Source of the DNA: Sphingomonas sp. Leaf32
GTDB lineage: Bacteria; Pseudomonadota; Alphaproteobacteria; Sphingomonadales; Sphingomonadaceae
Assembly: GCF_001421765.1 (NCBI RefSeq)
Contig: NZ_LMLA01000001.1
Span: 1,039,199 to 1,103,198, forward strand
Length of the DNA stretch: 64,000 nucleotides
Reading direction: 5' to 3'
Part shown: positions 1 to 7,649 of the stretch, piece after piece
How the letters are laid out: every line of letters begins with the position of its first letter
How positions within the stretch are numbered: position 1 is the first letter of the stretch
The notes under the pieces: generated by a model
Database searches by the model: none
Seen by the model: only the letters and a program-made list of their open reading frames with translations
Told to the model about the DNA's origin: nothing
Program-made: the position numbers and the translations under genes

Positions 1-1
1 A

Positions 2-277
2 GTGCTGCCGATCGGCGGCCTGAAGGAAAAGCTGCTCGCGGCGCTGCGCGGCGGGATCAAGACGGTGCTGATCCCGGTCGAGAACGAAAAGGATCTGGCG
101 GAAATTCCGGCGAATATCCTGTCGGGACTGGAGATCATTCCGGTCGCGCACGTCGACGAAGTGCTGCGCTTGGCGCTGACCGAGCCGCTGACCGCGATCG
201 ATTGGACCGAGGCCGACGATCTGGCGGCGCAACCGCCGGTGCCGGTACCGGGAATCGGCGAGTCGCGACCGCATTGA
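2..277 (+). CDS. lon: Lon protease, C-terminal end (partial)
   Basis: This is the last 91 codons of the ATP-dependent protease Lon; the gene begins outside the window. The visible part starts at [13 protein letters not shown], where the first Lys of GGLKEK is the lysine of the Ser-Lys catalytic dyad in the Lon family. It continues through the conserved [13 protein letters not shown] and EIPANI segments. The tail after LALTEPL is short, acidic and proline-rich, as is common in sphingomonad Lon. Lon degrades misfolded and regulatory proteins in the cytoplasm. The next gene is hup, an order seen widely in proteobacteria (lon then hupB). The first in-frame GTG of the window is not a real start. 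Confidence 0.96.
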   Translation: MLPIGGLKEKLLAALRGGIKTVLIPVENEKDLAEIPANILSGLEIIPVAHVDEVLRLALTEPLTAIDWTEADDLAAQPPVPVPGIGESRPH

Positions 278-341
278 TCCGGGGGCGGGGCGGCCGATCG
301 CCGTCCCGTCTTTCGTCAGGGCGACTGACGCAGACGGTGGA

Positions 342-362
342 GTGCAAACCATTGGATTGCAC
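342..362. promoter_or_regulatory. Palindromic operator-like site upstream of hup
   Basis: A 21-bp near-perfect palindrome with outer arms GTGCAA and TTGCAC and inner CCA/TGG pairs. It lies 18 bp upstream of the best -35 hexamer for hup. The symmetry suggests a dimeric regulator, but no regulator can be named. Confidence 0.35.
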
Positions 363-380
363 AGCCGCGACCAATTTGCT

Positions 381-409
381 TTGACAGCGCGCGTTCGCGC
401 GGCCTTAGT
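381..409 (+). promoter_or_regulatory. Putative sigma-70 promoter of hup
   Basis: A consensus TTGACA at 381-386 is followed after 17 bp by CTTAGT at 404-409. That is a reasonable alphaproteobacterial housekeeping promoter about 50 bp upstream of the hup start. The spacer is a GCGCGCG/CGCGCG palindrome. Confidence 0.5.
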
Positions 410-460
410 GCCGCGCTTGAGTTTTCCATATTGTCATACGGATGAAGGGGGTTCCACGGG

Positions 461-733
461 ATGAACAAGCAGGAGCTGATCGGGCAGGTCGCCGACCATT
501 CGGGGCTCACCCGCGGCGATGCGATGAAGGCGGTCGAGGCGGTATTCGACGTCATCTCGGCGGCGCTTAAGAAGGGTGACGAAGTCCGCCTGGTCGGGTT
601 CGGCACCTTCTCGGTGTCGAAGCGCAAGGCATCGACCGGCCGCAACCCGCGCACCGGCGAACCGATGACGATCAAGGCGTCGTCGCAGCCGAAGTTCAAG
701 GCCGGCAAGGGCCTGAAGGATTCGGTGAATTAA
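461..733 (+). CDS. hup: DNA-binding protein HU
   Basis: HU-family nucleoid protein of 90 residues, the usual length. It begins MNKQELIGQVADHSGL, has the central GFGTFSVSKRKAS strand, and carries the flexible DNA-binding arm GRNPRTGEPMTI with the intercalating proline after RN. The end KFKAGKGLKDSVN is typical of HU-beta (HupB). HU binds and bends DNA non-specifically as a dimer and compacts the nucleoid. An AAGGGGG ribosome site lies just upstream of the ATG. It sits directly after lon and before tRNA-Val, as in many alphaproteobacteria. A promoter and a palindrome lie in the 180-bp gap upstream. Confidence 0.97.
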   Translation: MNKQELIGQVADHSGLTRGDAMKAVEAVFDVISAALKKGDEVRLVGFGTFSVSKRKASTGRNPRTGEPMTIKASSQPKFKAGKGLKDSVN

Positions 734-784
734 CCTCTGGACAGGATCGCCGGACCCATCTAGGGAGCCGGCCTCCGGGTTTCC

Positions 785-859
785 GGGCGCGTAGCTCAGC
801 GGTAGAGCACACCCTTCACACGGGTGGGGTCACAGGTTCAATCCCTGTCGCGCCCACCA
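785..859 (+). tRNA. tRNA-Val (anticodon CAC)
   Basis: The cloverleaf folds fully. The acceptor GGGCGCG pairs with CGCGCCC, the D arm is GCTC/GAGC, the anticodon stem is CACCC/GGGTG with loop TTCACAC (anticodon CAC), and the T arm is ACAGG-TTCAATC-CCTGT. The discriminator is A and CCA is encoded. It decodes GUG. Confidence 0.95.
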
Positions 860-863
860 GATC

Positions 864-921
864 AACGGCCGTCCGGCACCTCGACCTCTGACCAGAGGCG
901 CGGTGCCGGGCGGCCGTTTTT
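864..921 (+). terminator. Rho-independent terminator after tRNA-Val
   Basis: A long GC-rich hairpin has outer arms ACGGCCGTCCGGCACC and GGTGCCGGGCGGCCGT and an inner CCTCTG/CAGAGG stem. It runs into TTTTT. It ends the tRNA-Val (and possibly hup) transcript. Confidence 0.85.
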
Positions 922-952
922 GATTCCGGCGCTTGGCGTTTCATTTTGACGG

Positions 953-1019
953 GTGTCACAAATACGAAACCATAACGTCTCCGAAACTTCACCGAAATCG
1001 CACGTTCCCGTCATCCAGC
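953..1019 (+). promoter_or_regulatory. 11-bp phased repeat array, possible Pho-box-like operator
   Basis: Heptamers recur every 11 bp: GTGTCAC (953), ACGAAAC (964), ACGTCTC (975), ACTTCAC (986), ATCGCAC (997) and CCGTCAT (1008). They are separated by 4-bp, mostly A/T-rich spacers at first. This geometry matches PhoB boxes (CTGTCAT units every 11 bp). Only the first and last units match that consensus at 6 of 7 positions; the middle ones match at 3 or 4. It lies about 105 bp upstream of the lipoprotein gene. The 390-bp gap between hup and that gene otherwise holds only tRNA-Val and its terminator. Confidence 0.3.
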
Positions 1020-1123
1020 GCGCCTAACGGAGCGGCTGTGGATCGGCCGAAGGGGGGAACCCCGGACGATCGCCGGGCCATCGCGCCCGCATAACGACAA
1101 CAAGGTTCGGGAGTTCTTCGGTG

Positions 1124-2755
1124 ATGGCCAGCAGCAAGCGCATCGGCTTTATTCTCATGGCGTCGACGGCCTGTGCCGCCCTTGCCGGTTGCAGCGGTGC
1201 CGATGGCGTTGCTTCGCCGGGTGCCGGCACGATCAACGTGACGGTCCCTGCGCCGGCCCCCACGCCGACCCCGACCCCCTCGGCGACGCCGAGCGCGATC
1301 ACAGCGGCGCAGTTCGCGACCTCGACCACGGTCAACGGCATTTCCATCACGGCCGACGAGCAGCTGGCCATCGTGAATGCAGGTACCAACAACAATGTGA
1401 GCGGCGTCGGGTCGACGATGAACGGCGTGTATCCGGTCGGCAGCGCGTCGCTGGCCACCGCGACCGATCCGTCGACGATCAACAGCTTCTTCACCAGCAC
1501 CAACTATGTCGGCGCGCTCAACGGCCCGACCGACACCGCGTTCCAAGGCTGGACCTGCAACTCGACCTCGGCCGAATTCGGCGGCTCGGGCGCGCGTTGC
1601 ACCGCGGTCCCGTCGATCGGTACCTATGCCGCTGCGACCTCGGTCTGCCCGACCGGTACGACCGATGCCGGCACCAACAGTTCGAGCAGCCCGACGCTGC
1701 GTTATTGCCGCCTGCCGCAGAATATCACTACCGACCTGACGCTGCCGAAGATCGCGGGCGTTGTGTACCGCCTGACTGGCCAGACTGAAGTTGGCACCGA
1801 CCTTGGCACCACCGGCGGCACCGGCCCGACGCTGACCATCGCTGCGGGTGTCGTCATCGCAGCCGATTCGACCGAAGCGACCAACGACCTGCTGATCGTG
1901 AACCGCGGTTCGAAGATTTCGGCGATCGGCACCCGTGATGCGCCGATCGTGTTCACCTCGCAGCAGAATACCGTGAACAATGGCGTGTCGGATGCGAGCC
2001 AGGGTCAGTGGGGCGGCATCATCCTGCTCGGTCGCGCGCCGACCGCCGTCTGCGCCACCGGCACCGGCCCGAACACGGCGGGCGGCACTTCGACCACCTG
2101 CCAGCAGGCGATCGAAGGCGTCACCGGCCGCTTCTACGGCGGCCCGAACGCGGCCGACAGCTCGGGCCAGATGTCCTATGTCCAGATCCGTTATTCGGGC
2201 ATCGCGATCAGCGACGGCAACGAACTGCAGGGCCTGACGCTGGGCGGCACCGGCAGCGGCACCGTTCTGGATCACATTCAGAGCCACAACTCGGCCGATG
2301 ACGGCATCGAGATCTTCGGTGGCACCACCAACCTGAAGTACGTCGCCATCACCGGTGCCGACGACGACGGCTTCGACATCGACAATGGCTATCGCGGTTT
2401 CATGCAGTTCATGATTGCGGCGCAGCGTACGATCGGCGCGACCGCCGACTCCTTCTCGACCGAGATCGACTCGAACAACGCCGAAGACCTGCTGCCGCGC
2501 ACCTTCAGCACCTATGCCAACTTCACCTTCATCCAGACCGCGCTGGCACCGTCGACCATCCGCCAGCGTGGCGGTTCGGACATGCGCTACGTCAACGGCG
2601 TGGTGAAGTCGGTGTCGGGCGTCACCTGCCTCAACCTGATCGCCGGTGAAACCAGCGCGTCGGACCGCTCGACCATCCGCGCGGCGGACAGCAGCAAGCA
2701 GGATGCCGGCCCGCCGGTGTTCAGCTCGGTCTACTTCGCCTGCAACGGCCGCTGA
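1124..2755 (+). CDS. Surface or periplasmic lipoprotein paired with a TonB receptor
   Basis: A 543-residue secreted lipoprotein of unknown function. Residues 1-23 form a signal peptide ending in the lipobox LAGC (Cys23). A Pro/Thr/Ala-rich linker (APAPTPTPTPSATPSA) follows. The main body is rich in Gly, Thr, Asp and Asn, with short hydrophobic strands such as LTIAAGVVIA, LLIVNRGSKI and APIVFTS, spaced as in right-handed parallel beta-helices. At least eight Cys are spread over the mature chain. The gene is followed after about 100 bp by a TonB-dependent receptor in the same direction, so the two probably act together at the outer membrane, for example as ligand capture and import. A GTG lies directly before the chosen ATG (both in frame). 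The substrate is not known. Confidence 0.7.
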   Translation: MASSKRIGFILMASTACAALAGCSGADGVASPGAGTINVTVPAPAPTPTPTPSATPSAITAAQFATSTTVNGISITADEQLAIVNAGTNNNVSGVGSTMNGVYPVGSASLATATDPSTINSFFTSTNYVGALNGPTDTAFQGWTCNSTSAEFGGSGARCTAVPSIGTYAAATSVCPTGTTDAGTNSSSSPTLRYCRLPQNITTDLTLPKIAGVVYRLTGQTEVGTDLGTTGGTGPTLTIAAGVVIAADSTEATNDLLIVNRGSKISAIGTRDAPIVFTSQQNTVNNGVSDASQGQWGGIILLGRAPTAVCATGTGPNTAGGTSTTCQQAIEGVTGRFYGGPNAADSSGQMSYVQIRYSGIAISDGNELQGLTLGGTGSGTVLDHIQSHNSADDGIEIFGGTTNLKYVAITGADDDGFDIDNGYRGFMQFMIAAQRTIGATADSFSTEIDSNNAEDLLPRTFSTYANFTFIQTALAPSTIRQRGGSDMRYVNGVVKSVSGVTCLNLIAGETSASDRSTIRAADSSKQDAGPPVFSSVYFACNGR

Positions 2756-2858
2756 TCCGACCCGTCGCAACCCAAGCGATGACACGCCGATGCCGGGGCG
2801 GGCCGATACGCCCGTCCCGGCATTCGCTCTTTACGATTTAACAGGTGGACCCCCGGTC

Positions 2859-5666
2859 ATGCAGCACCGCCGCGCCTATGCAACGCTCCTTCTTCTGACA
2901 TCGCAACTGGTCGCGCCGGCCGTGCTGGCCCAGACCGCACCCGCGCCGACGGCGGCAACCCCGCCCGTCGTGCAGACCGGGACCCAGCCCGATACGGCGA
3001 CAACGCCGCAGGCCGGCACGACGACCGACGCGCCGGCCGAGGTCTCCTCGCCCGGTTTCGACGAATCGGCGGGCGAGGAAATCGTCGTCGTCGGACGCAA
3101 CATCCCGAACGTCGTGCGTGCCACGCCGCAGATCGTGTCGGTCCTGTCGGAAGCGGACATCGCCCGCACCGGCGACGGCGACATCGCCGGTGCACTGACG
3201 CGCGTGACCGGCCTGTCGGTCGTCGGCGGCGGCTTCGTCTATGTGCGCGGCCTTGGCGACCGCTATTCGTCGTCGCTGCTCAACGGATCGCCGCTGCCCA
3301 GCCCCGAACCGCTGCGCCGCTCGGTCCCGCTCGACATCTTCCCGACCTCGATCGTCGGATCGGCGCTGGTGCAGAAGACCTATTCGGTCAACTTCCCCGG
3401 TGAATTCGGCGGCGGCATCATCAACCTGACGTCGAAGGCGATCCCGAAGAAGAACTTCCTGTCGATCGGCGGATCGATCGCCGCCGACACGGCGACGACC
3501 AGCGAGCTGGGCTATGTCTATGCCGGCGGCAAGACCGATTGGCTCGGCTATGACGATGGTACGCGCGGCGTCCCCGACTTCATCCGCAACGCCGACAAGG
3601 GATCGGGCATCATTCCGGCGGCGCAGGTCGCGCAGCTGAGCAATGCCCGCACCACGCTGTTGCAGGTCAACAACCAGCTGCCGGCCAACCTGTCCGGCGA
3701 AATCTCGGGCGGTTCGGTGTTCGATATCGGCAGCGACCGGCTGGGCGTCATCGCCTCGCTCGGCCTGTCGAACACGTTCCGGACCCGCGACGCGACCCAG
3801 CAGGATACCGTCAGCGAGGACGGCACGGTCCGCAACGATTTCCGGACCATCCTGACCGACAACCGCATTGTCGCGAACGCGCTGGTCGGACTGGGGTATG
3901 AGTTCGCCGATAACACCGTCCGCTGGACCAACGTCTATGTCCACGACACGCTGAAGCAGGGTCGTCTGGCCGCGTCGGACAAGTACAACAATTTTAGCGG
4001 CCTGCGCGTCCAGCAGAACACCAATTGGTTCGAACGCCAGCTGGTCGAAACGCAGCTGGTCGGCGAATTCAAGCTGACCGACGCGCTGAAGTTCGATGCA
4101 CGCGGCGCCTTCGCGAATTCGAAGCGCAACGCACCCTATGAACGGCAGTTCGACTACCTCTGCTCGAACCGCACGACCAACGGCTATCCGATCACCACTA
4201 TCGGCGCGCCGGTGTCGACCCGCTTCAACTGCGACGGTGCCTATCAGGTCACCCAGCGCTTCTCGCCCTTTTCGAGCGTCGTGTTCAGCGAACTGAACGA
4301 GGACCTCTACACCGGGCAGGCCGATCTGTCGTACAAGCTGCCGACCGATCGTCCGATTACCCTGTCGACCGGCTATTTCTATTCGAACACCGATCGTACC
4401 TCGCGCCGGCTGCAGTTCAACTACCAGACGAACGACGGGGCGGGCACCGCGCCAGGCTTCCCCAACAACCTGCTGCGGCCCGATTATCTGCTGGGACCGG
4501 ATTCGCTGTTCAACGCCTGTCCGCTCCGCGGGCAGAATCTGTGCACGATCGAAATGCAGTTCAGCAACCAGAATGGCGACTATGCCTATGATGCGTCGCT
4601 GGAAATCCATGCCGGCTATGCCCAGGCCGAGGCGGAGGTATCGGACGGTCTGCGCGCGGTCGCCGGTGTCCGGTTCGAAACCGCCAAGGAACAGGTGACG
4701 CCGATCCGTAGCAACGCTACGGTGCTCGACAACAGCTACTGGCTGCCCGCCGGCACGCTGACGTGGAACTTCGCCTCCGACATGCAGCTGCGGCTGAGCG
4801 GTGCGAAGACCATTTCGCGCCCGCAGTTCCGCGAACTGGCCCCGCAGCAGTTCCGCGATCCCGACTCGGATCGCCTGTTCTTCGGTAACCCGAACCTGCG
4901 TGACAGCGAGCTGTGGAACCTCGAGGCGCGCTACGAATGGTTCTTCGGTCGCGATCAGCGGGTGACGGCCGCCGGCTTCTACAAGCGGATCGATCGCCCG
5001 ATCGAACAGGCCGGCTTCTACCCCAGCCCCGACGCGACGCTGCAGACCGGTTTCACCTATCTGCCCAAGGCGACGCTGTGGGGTGCCGAGGTCGAGGCGC
5101 AGAAGTACGTCCCGCTCGAAGGACTGGGTAACTTCTTCGCGACCCGTCGCCTGCTGCTGCTCGCCAACTATACCTACACCCAGTCGGCGATCACGGCGGA
5201 CAATAGCTGCGTGCCGAACCCGGCGGCGGCACTCGGTTCGCAGGGGATCGGCGGGTGCGGTAACGGCTTTGGCCGGGCGAACCAGCTGTTCCGTGACGGC
5301 GCACCGCTGACCGGCCAGTCGGACCATCTGGTCAACGTGCAGGTCGGTCTGGAGGATACGGCGAACCTGTCGCAGGTCACGTTGCTGTTCAACTATGCCA
5401 GCGACCGCGTGACCAACCGCGGTCCGTCGAACCTGTCGGGGCAGGGGTTCCAGCCCGATATCGTCGAGCGTCCGGGCATTCGTCTCGACCTCGTCGCGCG
5501 GCAGGGCTTCGAAGTGGCCGGTGCGAACCTGGAGGTGAAGGCCGAGGCACGCAACCTGACCGGCACGCGTTTCTCCGAAGGTCAGGATTTCGGCCGTAAC
5601 ACGGTCTATATCAACCGCTACGACCTGGGCCGGATGTTCTCGCTGGGCGTCACCGCCCAGTTCTGA
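2859..5666 (+). CDS. TonB-dependent outer-membrane receptor
   Basis: A 935-residue outer-membrane active transporter. The signal peptide is residues 1-24 (ending AVLA). A Pro/Thr/Ala-rich stretch leads to a TonB box, EEIVVVG, at about residues 73-79. The plug domain follows (VVRATPQIVSVLSEADI; RVTGLSVVGGGFVYVRGLG; VNFPGEFGGGIINLTSK). The rest is a 22-strand-type barrel ending in the aromatic residue F after LGVTAQ, as needed for BAM recognition. The upstream reading frame is open, but the ATG at 2859 is chosen because the signal peptide starts there. The preceding gene encodes a lipoprotein likely to be its partner. Ligand unknown; nothing specific to siderophore or vitamin B12 receptors is evident. 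Confidence 0.88.
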   Translation: MQHRRAYATLLLLTSQLVAPAVLAQTAPAPTAATPPVVQTGTQPDTATTPQAGTTTDAPAEVSSPGFDESAGEEIVVVGRNIPNVVRATPQIVSVLSEADIARTGDGDIAGALTRVTGLSVVGGGFVYVRGLGDRYSSSLLNGSPLPSPEPLRRSVPLDIFPTSIVGSALVQKTYSVNFPGEFGGGIINLTSKAIPKKNFLSIGGSIAADTATTSELGYVYAGGKTDWLGYDDGTRGVPDFIRNADKGSGIIPAAQVAQLSNARTTLLQVNNQLPANLSGEISGGSVFDIGSDRLGVIASLGLSNTFRTRDATQQDTVSEDGTVRNDFRTILTDNRIVANALVGLGYEFADNTVRWTNVYVHDTLKQGRLAASDKYNNFSGLRVQQNTNWFERQLVETQLVGEFKLTDALKFDARGAFANSKRNAPYERQFDYLCSNRTTNGYPITTIGAPVSTRFNCDGAYQVTQRFSPFSSVVFSELNEDLYTGQADLSYKLPTDRPITLSTGYFYSNTDRTSRRLQFNYQTNDGAGTAPGFPNNLLRPDYLLGPDSLFNACPLRGQNLCTIEMQFSNQNGDYAYDASLEIHAGYAQAEAEVSDGLRAVAGVRFETAKEQVTPIRSNATVLDNSYWLPAGTLTWNFASDMQLRLSGAKTISRPQFRELAPQQFRDPDSDRLFFGNPNLRDSELWNLEARYEWFFGRDQRVTAAGFYKRIDRPIEQAGFYPSPDATLQTGFTYLPKATLWGAEVEAQKYVPLEGLGNFFATRRLLLLANYTYTQSAITADNSCVPNPAAALGSQGIGGCGNGFGRANQLFRDGAPLTGQSDHLVNVQVGLEDTANLSQVTLLFNYASDRVTNRGPSNLSGQGFQPDIVERPGIRLDLVARQGFEVAGANLEVKAEARNLTGTRFSEGQDFGRNTVYINRYDLGRMFSLGVTAQF

Positions 5667-5685
5667 TCCGGACCTGATGAAAGGA

Positions 5686-5717
5686 CGGGCCGTCGGCAGC
5701 GATGTCGGCGGCCCGTT
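5686..5717. terminator. Hairpin between convergent genes
   Basis: A perfect 8-bp stem ACGGGCCG/CGGCCCGT lies between the stop codons of the TonB receptor gene and the convergent oxygenase gene. There is no clear T run on the plus side, so it may serve as a weak bidirectional terminator. Confidence 0.5.
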
Positions 5718-5720
5718 CGC

Positions 5721-6392
5721 TTATCCCCACGGCCGTTCGCGAAACCATTTGGTCAGCACATATTTGGTGCCGTCGCGGACCTTCATGCCATGGTGCAGCG
5801 TGGCAGGGTTCGGGGTGCCGTCGGCGCGCAGGTTGTTCCAGGCGAGCAGCTTGCCGGTTTCGGGTTTCACGATCTTGTCGATCGCCTTGAACCGGGTCGC
5901 ACCGCCCGCGCCCGGCTCGTTCAGGTACAGCATCACCGTCCAGGTCCGGTTGCCGGCCACCGAACAATATTTCGCGAAGTCGCCGCCGTGGGGATCGAAA
6001 TAGTCGGTATGCGCCTTGAACTCCTGCCCGACGGCATAGCGCTGCCCCTGCAATGGCTCGCCATGCGTGGGATCGAGGCCGCAGAAATCGAAGATCAGCG
6101 TCTCTGCCGCTGCCACTACCGGATCGCTCGAATCGAGGTCGCAGGTTTCGCTGGTGCGGAAGGTGGGATCGCCGTTGGCATCGGCGATGGTCGACGGGCG
6201 TCGCTTCGCGTCGATCCGCTCGATCAAGGCGGTACAGAGGTCGGCGGGGATCAGCGCGCGGCGGATGAACAGCGACAGCTTCGCGCTCGGCACGCGCTGG
6301 ACGCCGGGCTGAACCATGATATGTTCGACGACGGGTTCCGACGGATGACCGGATCCAAGCGTCGCGCGGGCGGGGGCAGTTGGCGTTTGCAT
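5721..6392 (-). CDS. Prolyl 4-hydroxylase-like 2OG-Fe(II) oxygenase
   Basis: A 223-residue member of the P4H-type 2-oxoglutarate/Fe(II) dioxygenases. The iron ligands are visible as the HxD motif H128-T-D130 (FKAHTDYFD) and a distal His in ATLHHGMKV (about residue 200). Lys210 (DGTKYVLTKWF) is placed to bind the 2-oxoglutarate carboxylate. There is no signal peptide, so it acts in the cytoplasm. The start is the ATG at 6392 with AGGA eight bases upstream; the frame stays open further but only as a shadow of tRNA-His. It converges with the TonB receptor gene. The protein substrate is unknown; bacterial relatives hydroxylate prolines or small molecules. Confidence 0.85.
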   Translation of the reverse strand: MQTPTAPARATLGSGHPSEPVVEHIMVQPGVQRVPSAKLSLFIRRALIPADLCTALIERIDAKRRPSTIADANGDPTFRTSETCDLDSSDPVVAAAETLIFDFCGLDPTHGEPLQGQRYAVGQEFKAHTDYFDPHGGDFAKYCSVAGNRTWTVMLYLNEPGAGGATRFKAIDKIVKPETGKLLAWNNLRADGTPNPATLHHGMKVRDGTKYVLTKWFRERPWG

Positions 6393-6472
6393 GGCGATTT
6401 TCCTGCCAGAACGATTATCGTTACGCCACTGCTTGACCGATGCGCGGTGCACCGCTAAGCGCGCCACTCCAC

Positions 6473-6550
6473 GGCGACCGTAGTTCAATTGGTTAGAGCG
6501 CCGGCTTGTGATGCCGGAAGTTGCGGGTTCAAGTCCCGTCGGTCGCCCCA
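6473..6550 (+). tRNA. tRNA-His (anticodon GTG)
   Basis: The encoded extra G(-1) at 6473 pairs with C73, as in canonical bacterial tRNA-His. The acceptor GCGACCG pairs with CGGTCGC, the anticodon stem is CCGGC/GCCGG with loop TTGTGAT, the T arm is GCGGG-TTCAAGT-CCCGT, and CCA is encoded. Several other alphaproteobacteria lack G(-1); this one has it. Confidence 0.95.
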
Positions 6551-6576
6551 TCCCTTACAGCGCTGGAGCCGCCGCC

Positions 6577-7626
6577 GTGCAGACCGATTGGGGTTATCCC
6601 GACTTCGACGATCACGAGGGCATCCACCTCTTTTCCGATCATCAGACCGGCCTGCGCTGCGTCATCGCGATGCATTCGACCACGCTCGGCCCGGCGGCCG
6701 GTGGTGTTCGTTTCTGGCGCTATGCGACCAGCGACGCGGCGGTGACCGACGCGCTGCGCCTGTCGCGCGGCATGAGTTTCAAGAACGCGATGGCAGGGCT
6801 GCCGATGGGCGGCGGCAAGGGCGTCGTGCTGGCTCCCGAGGGTGGCGCCAAGGCGCCGGAACTGCTGGCGGCCTTTGGTCGCGCGGTCGAATCGCTTGGT
6901 GGCCGCTATGTTACCGCCGAAGATGTCGGCATGTCCGAAGCCGACATGATTACCATTTCCGGTTCGACCCGATATGTGTCGGGCCTGCCGGTCGCGGCGG
7001 GCAATGCCGGCGGCGATCCGGGGCCGTTCACCGCGATGGGCGTGTATCTGGGCGTCCGCGCGGCGGCGAAGCGGGCGCTGGGCAGCGACGACATGCGCGG
7101 CGTGCGCGTCGCGGTGCAGGGCGTCGGTTCGGTCGGCGGCGGCCTTGCCCGCCTGCTGGCGAAGGACGGCGCGGTCCTGACGCTGGCCGATGTCAACGAA
7201 GCCCGCGCCGAAGCGCTGGCGAGCGAACTGGGCGCGACGACCGCCGATCCGGTATCGGTGCTGACGCTGGAGGCCGACATCGTCAGCCCCAATGCGCTGG
7301 GCGCGGTGCTGGACGAAGCGACGATCGCGGCGCTGAAGTGCAAGGCCGTTGCCGGTGGTGCCAACAACCAGCTGGCGACGGCGGCGGACGGTGCGCGGCT
7401 GCAGCATCGCGGCATCCTCTATGCCCCCGATTACGTCATCAACGCCGGTGGCATCATCAACGTGGCGCTCGAATATCTGGGCCAGGGCGATCGTGCCGAG
7501 GTCGAGGCGCGGATTGCCCGCATCCCTGACCGGCTGGTGCAGGTATGGGATGAGAGCGATGTCAGCGGCAAGCCGCATTCCGACGTCGCCGACGCCATCG
7601 CCCGCCGCCTGATCGGTCGCGGGTAA
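6577..7626 (+). CDS. Glu/Leu/Phe/Val dehydrogenase (leucine-dehydrogenase-like)
   Basis: A 349-residue cytoplasmic amino-acid dehydrogenase that would oxidatively deaminate branched-chain or aromatic amino acids with NAD. The N-terminal dimerization/catalytic domain contains Lys69 (MSFKNAMAG) and Lys81 (PMGGGKGVV), at almost the same positions as the substrate and catalytic lysines of Bacillus leucine dehydrogenase. The C-terminal Rossmann domain has VQGVGSVGGGLA and the ANNQLA segment. The length suits Leu/Phe dehydrogenase (about 350-360) and not Glu dehydrogenase. The start is a GTG at 6577 with GGAG upstream; the open frame before it crosses tRNA-His. The exact substrate cannot be settled from the sequence. 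Confidence 0.9.
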   Translation: MQTDWGYPDFDDHEGIHLFSDHQTGLRCVIAMHSTTLGPAAGGVRFWRYATSDAAVTDALRLSRGMSFKNAMAGLPMGGGKGVVLAPEGGAKAPELLAAFGRAVESLGGRYVTAEDVGMSEADMITISGSTRYVSGLPVAAGNAGGDPGPFTAMGVYLGVRAAAKRALGSDDMRGVRVAVQGVGSVGGGLARLLAKDGAVLTLADVNEARAEALASELGATTADPVSVLTLEADIVSPNALGAVLDEATIAALKCKAVAGGANNQLATAADGARLQHRGILYAPDYVINAGGIINVALEYLGQGDRAEVEARIARIPDRLVQVWDESDVSGKPHSDVADAIARRLIGRG

Positions 7627-7649
7627 CCGTTCCTACGGGGTCGTAAGGG

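Noticed and set aside
989..2785. A 598-codon minus-strand frame
   Set aside because: It is antisense to the lipoprotein gene, whose signal peptide and lipobox are clear; the frame has shadow-type composition (RRAGFTG, GRGGRRR).
2838..5327. An 829-codon minus-strand frame
   Set aside because: It is antisense to the TonB receptor and has Arg/Gln/Asp shadow composition with no signal or motif.
5721..6392. PiuC-type iron-regulated hydroxylase partner of the adjacent TonB receptor
   Set aside because: The protein lacks the PiuC N-terminal pattern and fits the prolyl-4-hydroxylase type; it is also convergent with, not in an operon with, the receptor gene.
6489..6576. N-terminal extension of the Leu-dehydrogenase frame
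   Set aside because: The extra codons translate tRNA-His; the conserved protein begins at the GTG at 6577.
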